DNA of 64,000 nucleotides. Origin: Puccinia triticina. Taxonomy: Eukaryota > Basidiomycota > Pucciniomycetes > Pucciniales > Pucciniaceae. A program made the translations under genes and the position numbers. The stretch lies in assembly GCF_026914185.1 (NCBI RefSeq), contig NC_070570.1, forward strand, positions 248,001 through 312,000, in the 5' to 3' direction. This document shows, one piece after another, positions 54,504 through 64,000 of this stretch; positions within the stretch are counted from its first letter, which is position 1; every line of letters starts with the position of its first letter. Below the pieces are notes generated by a model, which saw only the letters and a list, made by a program, of their open reading frames with translations, searched no databases and was not told the DNA's origin.

Positions 54504-54730
54504 GGGTCAATCTAAATGCACGCCACTTTTTGGCTACGTGCACGCCAAATAGGCGTCTATGGCTCCGGTACGCCAACTAATTAGGAGTCACTCAAGCTGT
54601 ACGCCAAAAACATTGGAGTGAGATAGCACCCACTCCAAAGACCGTATTTTTAGTGGAGTACAGTCCCCAGGCACTCCATAGATGATGGCGTGCATCTGTG
54701 CTGCACGCCAAATAACATAGCTCGACTCAC
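54504..54730. repeat. left MULE terminal and subterminal repeat region
   Basis: Contains GTGCACGCCAAATAGGCG and about eight ACGCCA/TGGCGT motifs; the partner is 58550-58872. Likely transposase binding sites, by analogy with other MULEs. Confidence 0.7.
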
Positions 54731-54885
54731 CAGAACAGGAGTACACACCCTTGCACACCAGATATCTATGGAGTATTTACAGCCACACGGCCAAGGCAGT
54801 GGGGCAATTAGCCGGATAAGTCCACATATCCCTCTCCACGTCCTTGCACCCACCAACACCCACCATACCAACCATCATACCAACC

Positions 54886-57800
54886 ATGGTGCAAGATTCA
54901 AACCCCAACCCCAGCACCACTCGGTCTGCACCAACCAACACCGCTGCATCCGCTCCAAGTCCACCAACCAACACAGTGACGGTCTCTCCGGAGGTATGGG
55001 CCCAGATGCAGCAGCTCCTCAGTTTGCTTCCAAATTTGGCGTCTTCCTCAGCTCCAGCTTCGTCGGCGGTTTCTACAGCAGCTCCCACTTCCTTGGCGGC
55101 ACCGGCTATGCCTTCCTTGACATCCGATTCCTTGGCGGCACCGGCAACGGCTCCCTCCCCAGCGAATTCAACTCCTCCTTCACCTGTTCTTGGCCGTGAA
55201 TCAGACTTCAAAGACAAAGCGTCAAATATGGATTCTGACCTTCCTGATGAAACTAGCTTGGTCGCCAGGGTAGGACGAGCTCCCAACAGAATCAACAGTC
55301 CCACCGATCCAAATTTAGTGATCAACGTTGAGACTTACAACTATTGCACAGGTCGTTAGTCATCAATTTGTCTTCACTTTGATTTCTATTGATCGATCTA
55401 ACTATATTTGTATTGATTGATCTAACTGTTCATGTTTTTTTTTCTTCTTTAAACAATTTGTAGAACCTTTGGATCCTCCACCACCAGGACAATTCAAATC
55501 TATGGACGATGTTGTAACGTTCTGTCAAGCATGGGCGAAAGAACATGGATATGCTGTCTTCAAGGCCAACTCTCATCGCGATAAGAGCGTCTACATCAAG
55601 TGTGACAGATCTGGACAGTTTTGCGGCACAAAATTGAATGAATCAGGACGAAAAACGGCCTCAATGAAGATCGACTTCCCTTTCAAAGTCAAGGGATCGG
55701 TGCCTACCAGCAAAAAGCTCACAACCAAGAATTGGACCTTGGAGATCCAGAACGCCAATCATAATCATGATCCGACTCCGCCTTCTGCTCATGCTGCTCA
55801 CCAAAAGCTTATCCCTGAACAAGTTGAGGAAATCCGGAAGCTTTCACAATCCAACCTCAAGCCTGCCCAAATCCTCTTACAACTAAGAACCTCCAACAAC
55901 GAGACGTTTGCGACCAACAAAACTATAAGCAACACACTTCAGATTATACGCCGCGAAGATTTGGCTGGCAGGACGCCAGCACAAGCCCTCATGTGTGTCC
56001 TGAAAGAATCGAACTGGTCGTGGGATGTCAAAGTCGACTCAAATGGCACCATCATGAACCTCTTCTTTGCTCACCCGGGGGCTATTCATCTTGCGCGGAT
56101 CAACCATCATGTAGCCCTCTTGGACTCGACATACAAAACCAATTGACACGACTTTCCCTTGCTGCACATAATAGGTCAGGCGGCTTCAAATCAATCTTTC
56201 TCTATTGCTTTCTGTTTTATGAAATATGAAGACAACAAAAACACCTTCTGGGCCGTGAATAATCTCAAGAAGCACGTCTTGCGCCCTCAAAGAACTCCAC
56301 AAGTATTCCTCACCGATCAAGACTCAGCTTTACGGAAAGCTTTGAAAGCGGTCTTCCCCGATTCACAAGCAAACCTGTGCACGTGGCACCTCAACAAGAA
56401 CATAACAACGAATTGCAAGAAGCATTTTGCTTCTGCCAAGACCGAAGACGACTCCTCTGCCAAGCCTGGAGACCCCTGGGAGAAGTTCATGAGTCTGTGG
56501 AATAGCGTGACTTATTCCAAGACGCCCGAGATCTACGAGGAACGTTTACATATCGTGAAGACCTTTCTTTCCATCCGGCCTGCTGTTATTGAATACCTCG
56601 ACACGTGGATCCTTCCGGAAGCCAAACGGTTTGTTGTTGCTTGGGCGTGTCAGTATCCTCACCTCCAAAACTTGAACACGTCCAGAGTAGAATCTGGTCA
56701 TGCGTATGTCAAGACTTTCATACATAACTCAAAAGGTGATTTGCTTGCCGTTTTCAAGGCATTAGCCCATGCTGTAGACTCCCAAATCAACCACATTCAT
56801 GAGTCAATCGCTCAAGATACGGTCAAGACCCTCGTGAACGTTCCGAAATGCTTCTTACCCCTCCTAGGGCAAATCTTGACTTTTGCAATTAAGGAATGTC
56901 TCCCCCAATACACACGAATTGCAACACTCGATCCGACTGAACCTTGTTCTAAAACGCTAACGATTGGTATCGGCATCCCTTGTGCCCACAAGATCATCGA
57001 AATACTGGAAAGTAGAGACACATTATCCCCAGGTGATTTCCACTTCCAGTGGCATCTGAAATATAATCCTGAGATCAGTGTAAGTGAAGAATGATTTTTT
57101 TATCATCAAAAAAAACCTACTGAGCATATCAAATGTTTTGGGGCTGGTGTCTACAGGAAATTGAAGAGCCCGATATCGACTTGGATGAAGAGATCAGGAA
57201 CCTGACGGTAGCTCTTGCTAACGAACCGCCAAACAAACTTGCAGATATTTTTTCCCAGATCAACTCAATCGTCGCAGGAACCCATAACGCCGTTCCAATT
57301 CAAGCTCCTGAGGGCAAAATCAAAACCAAAGGAAGGCCAGTGCTAAAGAAAAAGAAACGCTCGACATCTACTAAAAGAGATCCGTCGGCATTTGAATTGG
57401 TTGAAGCAAAGTTAAAATCCGACAAAAGGAAGAGAGATTTGGCATCAAATTCTTCCAAACAAAAATCCAAAAGAATTGAAAAAACCACCGGCAAGAACCA
57501 AAAAATCAATGCAGAGAAGAATTTCAGCAGTGATCACGCCAAGACCAATTTGGAAGAGTCCAATGATAGCTATGTGGAGGAAACTAATGAGAATTCCGAT
57601 TCTGAACCATCCCGTGCCAGCCTTGGCGGAAACGATGATAACGGTGGCAGCAATAATGACAGCGGCAACGATGATAAGCAAGAATCAGATATAGGTGACA
57701 TTGAAGAGGGAATCCAGTCTGTAGAGGTGGTAGGATTTTTGCTACTTGCAAGTTCTATCCAAACAACAAACTGATTGATCCACCTTTCAGCCATATGCAG

Positions 57801-58369
57801 CCCAGATCCCAAAGCATCTTGTGAAGTTTATTGCTGCAATTTTTGATCCTGCTCTGGACGGTAATTGCGGATTTCGATGTGTTTCCAAAGCGCTCGGGTA
57901 CGGCGACAATGGATGGTTTCGAGTTCGGGGCGAGTTGGTCAAAGAGATTCAAGAAAACGAGGACATGTACTCCAAACTACAGGGAAACAGTGACACAGTC
58001 AAGAAGATCATCTCGAGAATTACCATGAAGACCCAAACAACCAAAGCCACTCGCGCGAAATGGCTCAACAAGATGGGCCATGGCCAGGTCATTGCAAACG
58101 CTTACGTGCGACCTGTTGTCTTCCTCTCTCTAGAAAGCTGCAACACATTCCTTCCCCTACGGCTCGGACCGAACAACTCTCAAGATGCTGAACCAATTTA
58201 TCTTCTTCACGCCAACAAAAACCACTGGGTTCTGGCGATTGTCAAGGGGGAGGATAAACCAATTGCCCCTCCTATTTTGTCCACCCGTCTGACCTCCAAG
58301 AGCGCAAAAAAATGGCTAACTCATATCCTGAACGGATTAAAGCTCTACACTCAGACGTGTTTGTCGTAG
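54886..58369 (+). pseudogene. MULE transposase with C-terminal OTU-like cysteine protease domain
   Basis: ATG at 54886 (context ACCATGG). Exons 54886-55351, 55464-57079, 57157-57729, 57791-58369; phases agree and the spliced length gives about 1077 residues. Ser/Thr/Pro-rich N-terminus; FAR1-like zinc region (FKANSHRDKSVYIKCDRSG, HNHDPTPP). DDE core: Asp in ALLDSTYKTN, Asp in FLTDQDSALRKAL, Glu in TSRVESGHAYVK; SWIM-like GIPCAHKI. A Lys-rich then Asp/Asn/Gly acidic linker follows. The OTU domain has DGNCGFRCVSKALGYGDNGW and HANKNHWVLAI, so the catalytic Cys and His are present. A TGA at 56144-56146 (CGA to TGA after T) just past the first Asp is the sole visible defect. Confidence 0.85.
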
Positions 58370-58549
58370 GCATCTTTGGCTGTCTTGTTTTTGATGTTTT
58401 TTCTATGTTTTTATTCTTGTTTCTTTCTCTTTATTTCTTGTTTCTTTCTCTATGCTTCTTTTTGATTGCCATGATTCAACAAGGAGCTAAGAATATGAAA
58501 ACTCAGCTATAAGATTGAAAAACCCCGAGCGCGCGTCCATGTACTCCAA

Positions 58550-58872
58550 ATTATGAGGTTTGGCGTGCAATTACATGCACGCCAAACATTTTTTGGTCAA
58601 GAGGCGTGCAAGAAAAGCATAGAGATGGGAAAACTGTAGTGTACACCTGCACACTCCATTTATTTTGGCGTCCAGCTTACCACACGCCACATAATCAATG
58701 GAAATTGGTGTTTCATACTGGGTACGCCATCCAAATTGGCGTGCGGTGTGGGGGACTCCCATTTCATTGGCGTATGTCCAGCTGTACACCAACAATGGTG
58801 GCGTACTGGCTTCACCGCGCCAATTTATTGGCGTGCACGTAGTCAAAAAGTGGTGTGCATTTAGATTGACCC
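58550..58872. repeat. right MULE terminal and subterminal repeat region
   Basis: TGGCGT occurs repeatedly (TTTGGCGTGC, ATTGGCGTGC, GGTGGCGTAC, TATTGGCGTG), and the end is TAGATTGACCC. It mirrors 54504-54730. Confidence 0.7.
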
Positions 58873-58881
58873 TAAGGATAA

Positions 58882-60178
58882 TTCTCTAGATTTTTTTCCT
58901 CCTTCAAATCTAACTGCTCAAGACAGCAGAGATAAAGGAAAAGGTGTTGAGAAATCTCATTCTTTTGAATTACCACCAGCTGTAGGAACTTCTAACAGCC
59001 ATAGAGCCTCTGAACATATTTGTTCTTGCCATGATAAAATCTCTGAACTTAAGTTTGAGCATGAGCTCCTTAAAGAAGTCAATAATAAACTTGATTTCCT
59101 TGTAGAAATAGGAGAACAACCTATTAAAGACATTAATGAGAGGATTTTTTCAATGGAGAAAAAGAATGAGGAGCGCTTTTCTACTTTACTTGATAAATTG
59201 GAAGAGTTGAAAACTCTAAGCACCACTTTAGTTACTAAGTCAAGTGCTCCATCAAGTAATGTAAATGTTAATCCAAACACCTTTTCTCCTGGCTTAACTC
59301 CACAAGCAATTCCTAGACAACAAGGAAAAGAGAATTTCTTCAATGTTAACCAGACCAAAACAGAAATGGATCCTGGTAGACTAAATGAATTGTTTGAAAT
59401 TCCTATGGCTACTCCTCACCATCCTCAAATAACAACTAGACAAGATATTTCTCAAGAGTCCAGTAAAGTGATACTACAAGGCTTGTCTAAAATGGAAGCC
59501 TGGCCTACCTTCTCTGGAGAAGGAGAGTATAATCATGTAGATTTTATTGAATGGATTGATACAATTCAACAAGACTCTAGAATTGAGGATATTGTTATTA
59601 ATTCTAAATTGAAAAACATGTTCACTGGTGTAGCTCATGCATGGTTTTCCAGTGTTAGATCTATGGTAGGAGATAAACCTTGGTCCTTTTGGAAAGATGC
59701 CATAAATCAGAAGTATGGGACTCCAGCATGGAGACGCAGACTTCTTATTATTTACCAGAAAGACAAATTTGTTCCTGGTACTACACCAGCAGCAACTTGG
59801 GTCACAAGACAGTATAACAGGATCATGGCTTGTGAACCTCAAAAAAATCATGAAAGTCTTATGTTTAAGCTTTTGACCCAAATGGAAGGAGATGTTAGTT
59901 TTGCTGCTCAAAATGCAACGAAAGACAATCAGACTTTAACTTCTCTTATTAATGCTTTGGAAGATATTGCAGAATATACTAACATAGGCAAGAGAAAACC
60001 TGGTTATATGCAGAATGGCAAAACTTACCCTAATCCTAATGGATCAGACAAGAATAAGGATAATTCAACTAAGTCTAATACTGAAGTCAAATGTTATTCT
60101 TGTGATAAGACAGGGCATACTTCAAGGAATTGCCCAGTTTTGCTGCTCAAAATGCAACGAAAGACAATCAGACTTTAA
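58882..60178 (+). pseudogene. retrotransposon gag, capsid core and zinc knuckle
   Basis: Continues gag after the MULE: coiled-coil segment (KNEERFSTLLDKLEELKTLS), then the capsid core with KMEAWPTFSGEGEYNHVDFIEW, NMFTGVAHAWFSSVRSMVG, WSFWKDAINQKYGTPAW and PAATWVTRQYNRIM, then the CCHC knuckle CYSCDKTGHTSRNCP. Right after NCP the DNA repeats an earlier part of the same gene (60138-60191 equals 59898-59951) out of frame, causing a TAA at 60178. The RNA-binding protein is therefore truncated just after its knuckle. No pol follows because a Helitron starts at 60192. Confidence 0.85.
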
Positions 60179-60191
60179 CTTCTCTTATTAA
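59898..60191 (+). repeat. tandem duplication of about 240 bp in gag
   Basis: TTTTGCTGCTCAAAATGC at 59898 recurs at 60138; the second copy runs to 60191, is cut by the Helitron, and goes on at 63956 with GCTTTGGAAGATATTG to the window edge. Both copies are preceded by AGTTTTGC-like microhomology. Confidence 0.85.
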
Positions 60192-60419
60192 TCCAAGTTT
60201 ATTAAAGACACAGTTTTGCCATAATTAAAAAAATTAAGATCAAGGGTTCCCCCTTACAATTATACAAAATGAGGAAAAAAAACATCATGGGTTCCCCCAT
60301 CAACAAAAGTTCAAAAAAAAAACATGTCTGGTTTTCCCTCTACAAAAACCAGGATACACAAAAAGGGGGATTTTACACAAGAGAAAACTGATTTTATTGA
60401 CAAGAAAATCTCTACCAGC

Positions 60420-60930
60420 CTTCCAACATCGGCAAAGCCGTGCCCCCAGGCTCACCACCCAGCCCGCATCAAGCGCACGGGTCAAAAGTGATGGACGTGA
60501 AGGCCCCCGGCCCGCAGCTGAGGCTGCAGACCCGTGGGGGGCCCACTCTTCAGCCCCTCAGACTGCGCACATGCAACAGCGGAGGGGGGCGAGGACGAAC
60601 CGTCCGCTGGAAGCGCAGCGTCAGAGGACGCCCTGGGGGTATTGATGTTCATCAAGCCCTTCCTTTTATACACAAGTGTTCCAAGTCTCGCTTCCACAGC
60701 CCCCTTTTGACCAGCTTGGCATACACAATAAGACCCTTCTCATCGTCAGCACCACGAGGACAACCACTTCCAGAAAACAAGGAGGACGAGGACCCGGACT
60801 TCGGGAGCCAGTTGCTGCTGCTGGCTGAGTGCGTCAAGCAGGGACAGAAGGCCAGCCAGGAAACCATCGGGCCCTCGCACAGGAATCTCAAAAGCCCAGC
60901 CATGACTACTGCAACTACAACACCGGTGAT
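60420..60930. other. captured GC-rich segment, possible exon of an unknown gene
   Basis: Both strands are open. On the plus strand a Ser/Arg/Pro-rich reading (SLAYTIRPFSSSAPRGQPLP) looks like a mitochondrial presequence with a cleavage-like RPFSS motif, followed by acidic NKEDEDPDFGSQLLLL. It may be a second captured gene or the 5' flank of the importin. Not recognised further. Confidence 0.3.
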
Positions 60931-60939
60931 TCAACTGAT

Positions 60940-62887
60940 CCTATGCTTCCTGATTGCCCTCCAACCCAAGCTCACTCAAGACCAAGACGATCCAGACAAG
61001 ATGCGTGGCTATTACCGGATCTTTGTCGAAGCTGGGGAATGGTACACCCCATTGATCCTCCGCCATCCAGAAACCTTCTTGCCGACCGTTCCTGCTATTC
61101 GCTCCTGCTGTGATTACGAGGATCTCGAGGTGTTTGGAATCACTCAACTTTTGGTATCGACTCTCCAAGGGACTACATCGCAAGAGAGAAGATGCCAACG
61201 CAAAACCATTGCTAGACATCTACTCCAGTCTGGCACAAACTATCATCCGCCATCTCCACTATCCCGACGATCCCAGCTCTCAAGTCGGCCAGGAAGCCGA
61301 TGATTTCCGTCGGTCCCGACAGGACATCGGCGACACCTTGAAAGATTGCTGCTACGTGCTTGGTGCCTCGGTCTGTCTTAAGAGATCATATGACATCATC
61401 GTCTAAGCCATGTCGAGCAACTCAAACGTCAAGTGGCAGGATATCGAAGCACTCCTATTTTCAATGAGAACCATGGGCGCCGAGGTGGATCTCAAAGAGG
61501 ACGGGGTCCTTCCGATGATCATGGACATCATCCCTATACTACCCGCCCATCCTAAGATCTGATACGCTATTATCCTTGTCCTCTGCCGCTACACCGAATG
61601 GACCAATCTTCATCCCGACGGAATCATCGCTGGTCTTCCTGCCCCTCAAGGCGCTGCCGCCATGTCCACATTCTGCATGCCTCTTGTAGAAGGACTGTAC
61701 AACATTGCGGCCAGCAAGCAGGCACCCACCAAGCAAGTACAGCAATATTTTTCAGGTCAGCTCTTTTCCCCCTATTTCCCCTGTTCGATTCCCGATAATT
61801 CGATGTTGTGAGTTTAAGTTGATTTTGAATTTCGTGATGTTTCTTGATAGATCTTCTGGAGCGCCTAGACACGTTTATTTCGATCATAGGCAGACTGGAA
61901 GGAGACCTGCTGCCGGACTGTCTCAAGTCGATGGGCAAGATCTGGACGGTTATCTCTGAGATCCTGGAGCAATATGGGAGCAGTATCAAGCTATCGGAGC
62001 GTATCTGTGCGCTGATCCGTTGCGGGCTGAAGTTCTACGGTGCCTCTCATCGGCTCCGTCTTAGAGAAGGTCACTGCAGGCTTCGAGGCTTCCGGCTGCT
62101 CCAACTATCTCTGGATCACTTCCAAGATCGTCGCCGCTTTCCCTGAAGTGACCGATCCTAACTTTCTCTCGGCTGTCCAACTTGCCTTCGAACGCCAGAG
62201 TAATCGTGTGTTCCCTCTCCTCAACGAGAAAAATGCTTCCACAATCTCTGATGGTACGTCCTTGGCTCTCGATTGTATTTTTCTAAAAACTGACATGAAA
62301 CTGATCTTGTTTTCGTTGATTTGGATGGCGTCATGTGAAAACACAGTTATCGATGATTACATACATCTTTTATCAAGCTTGGTGGATTACCAAGACCAGA
62401 TCCTGATCCCTTTGAACTGTTCTTCCCACTGGTGCTGACATGTCTCGAGTTCTTTGATCCCGAGCCGATATTCACAAGTCTGAACTACATCCGAGAGATC
62501 CTTGGGCACTCGAGTCTAGAGCTACAGGCGGCAGCCTCATCATCATCTGGGGCAGGGGGGAAGCCCGGGTCGGCGACGAGCAATGCTGCTCCTGGCTCGA
62601 ATCAGATGTCTAATCCGGTCGCTCCGGCGGGCTACGATCTGTTTGCATAGTTGATCAATCAACTCGTCACACAGAACGGATACTTACTCTCCGACGTCTC
62701 GCTCAAGAGAACCCTCACTGACTTCCCCGAAGACTGCCTCTCCACCGTCATCATCCTCTTCAGGCTTATGGCCGACTTTTATCCCACCCAATTGGCGTCT
62801 TGGGTCCCCTCAGTCATCGAACGTTTGCCCCCCAAGGTCGCCACTATCCCTGATAAGGAGAAATTCCTCCTCGCTTTTAAACAGTAA
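60940..62887 (+). pseudogene. captured Mtr10/transportin-3-like importin gene fragment
   Basis: Coding pieces in order: RGYYRIFVEAGEWYTPLIL, LNFWYRLSKGLHRKRED, DTLKDCCYVLGASVCLKRSYD, AILVLCRYTEWTNLHPD, LLERLDTFISIIGRLEGD, then KFYGASHRL, ASGCSNYLWITSKIVAAFP, LTCLEFFDPEPIFTSLNYI and LLSDVSLKRTLTDFPEDC. These are HEAT repeats of the importin that carries SR proteins and others into the nucleus (family knowledge). Introns remain (GTCAGC...TTGATAG near 61757-61850; GTACGT...ACACAG near 62254-62345), so DNA was captured. Frameshifts near 61125 and 62045 and stops at 61404, 61560 and 62648 make it a pseudogene. The N-terminal third is missing. Confidence 0.8.
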
Positions 62888-63929
62888 GCCTCGTCTCTCT
62901 GCTAAAATAGATCAAAGCCGCGCTTCCCACTCGTGTCCAGCATCCAATCCCGATGGCCATCAAGAGCGGGCCTGAGAAGCCCAAGACTGTTGACGACGGT
63001 CGACGGAGCGTGGGCGGCGGCCTATTCCCGCAGTGAAATGTGTCTTTGCCGAAGCAACGAGCTCCACTCTACCCTCCCCCCGCTCGCAACCCTCCCGGGA
63101 TGAATTAACGGTCTGATCTGCTCTCCAACGAGGTAAGTTCCGATGCTCTTTATGTGATCACTTGAGGTTGAGGGTGTACATGGTTCGCCGAGACGGCCTC
63201 AGAGTCGACGGGCCCAAGACCGAGCTGCTGAGCCCCTATGCAGAAAGAACAAAGGGCGCGGGCAGCAGCTCAGCCTCGCCAATATAAATTAACCGCCAGT
63301 TCCTCGCCATCACCTTCTGAATCTTTGCTCCACAACCACAAAGTCTTGCTCCCTCTCACTGAACTCGTCTGCTCCCCTTCCTCCATTGTCATCATGCCCG
63401 GCCCCAGCAATGCCAAGTGGGGCAATGGCTCACACTACTGTGTTATCACCCTTTGATCAACAAAATTTTAAAATTTGGCAAGTCCTCCAAGTTCCTCCAT
63501 GATTGAGTATTGCTGATAAATCTAGGCAAATGATAAATTTAAGCTTTAAAGCTGTTGTGACATGGATGTAGTTTGTGACTGAGATGACTGTCACAGGAGT
63601 TTCTGAGATAAGTACTTGACTAGAGGCCTGGTGATGGTAGTGGAAGGATGAGGAAAGAGTCCTTCTGCGTCTGCTGGGCCCAGGTATACTACATACATAA
63701 ATGAAATATGTAAAGCAGAGATAAACCTGAACACAATAACTCAACATGATGCTTGGGAATTTTAGATAATTGAAGTGGCTCATTGTTAAGGTGTTGTTTT
63801 GTGCACCACATATAAGTCAACCTGGATGGTAAATATCTAAAAACATTCTGTATATTCAGAATTGAAAAGCATACACACATGAGCTGCTGCCACAGAGTAA
63901 AATATTTGAGCTGGGCACCTGGGCTCTGC
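62888..63929. other. remainder of the Helitron interior, no gene recognised
   Basis: GC-rich to about 63450, with short open frames (one starting ATGCCCGGCCCC near 63394) that I cannot assign; AT-rich afterwards. This may be the 3' flank of the importin gene or other captured DNA. Confidence 0.5.
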
Positions 63930-63955
63930 AGCGGCGCAGCCGCTTTATCCTCTAG
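63930..63955 (+). other. Helitron 3' end: hairpin and CTAG
   Basis: A 6-bp stem with GCA loop, 7-nt spacer, and terminal CTAG followed by host T. Confidence 0.8.
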
Positions 63956-64000
63956 TGCTTTGGAAGATATTGCAGAATATACTAACATAGGCAAGAGAAA

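Larger units (their letters stand above)
54504..58872 (+). mobile_element. Mutator-like element (MULE), complete
   Basis: A 9-bp duplication TAAGGATAA lies at 54495-54503 and 58873-58881. Inverted ends start GGGTCAATCTAAATGCAC and differ at a few places over the first 45 bp. Both subterminal regions are filled with TGGCGT/ACGCCA motifs. One gene encodes a transposase with OTU domain. Length 4369 bp. Without it the gag frame is restored. Confidence 0.93.
60192..63955 (+). mobile_element. non-autonomous Helitron carrying captured gene pieces
   Basis: It begins TCCAAG and ends CTAG, inserted between host A (60191) and T (63956) with no duplication. A hairpin (AGCGGC-GCA-GCCGCT, 63930-63944) lies 7 nt before the CTAG. 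The intact host site TTATTAATGCTTTGG is present in the first copy of the duplication, at about 59945. These are the Helitron hallmarks. No Rep/helicase gene is inside; the interior holds an importin gene piece and other non-transposon sequence. 3764 bp. Confidence 0.85.

Overview
This window looks like transposon-rich DNA of a basidiomycete, most probably a rust fungus (Pucciniales) or close relative. The reasons are spliceosomal GT-AG introns, fungal chromovirus, copia, Ngaro/DIRS, MULE, hAT-like and Helitron elements, rust-type gag proteins, and inactivating changes that fit TCG-to-TTG decay. The species call is inference from family resemblance. I see no tRNA, rRNA, CRISPR array or clearly intact housekeeping gene.

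Layout. 1-2877: 3' end of a copia element. 3411-15005: a gypsy integrase gene split by a nest of transposons. Solo LTR 3770-14142 sits in the integrase codons; LTR 4097-12539 sits inside that; a complete copia element (5004-12458) sits inside that; further LTRs sit inside the copia, one of them holding yet another LTR (9368-9934). Target-site duplications date each step. 15393-16450: another solo LTR. 16515-31568: a minus-strand chromodomain gypsy element, about 6 kb once four insertions are removed (a 900 bp LTR, a gag-only retroelement, a solo LTR and an hAT-like MITE carrying a palindromic minisatellite). 31574-34237: gag-side genes of another gypsy. 34504-35455: solo LTR.

36004-48300: a decayed, HMG-box-like gene with a small MITE inside, then a minus-strand 2-oxoglutarate/Fe(II) dioxygenase gene (TET/JBP-like motifs) cut by a 7.7 kb insertion: an LTR that itself carries a Ngaro-type tyrosine-recombinase retrotransposon. 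48809-51226: minus-strand copia pol with its LTR. 51325-60191: a gag gene interrupted by a 1.1 kb MITE and a 4.4 kb MULE whose transposase carries an OTU protease domain. 60192-63955: a Helitron that has picked up an intron-containing piece of an Mtr10/transportin-3-like importin gene. The interrupted gag resumes at the right edge.

How it fits together: almost every coding block is a transposon protein (gag, protease, RT, RNase H, integrase, YR, DDE transposase) or a host-type gene broken by transposons. The strongest global pattern is one LTR family (about 0.9-1.1 kb, TGTGGTA...TTACA/TTCCACA ends) whose nine insertions all have 4-bp targets of the form NCGN. Coordinates of nested elements were read by hand from duplicated target sites and could be off by a base or two where ends are ambiguous.
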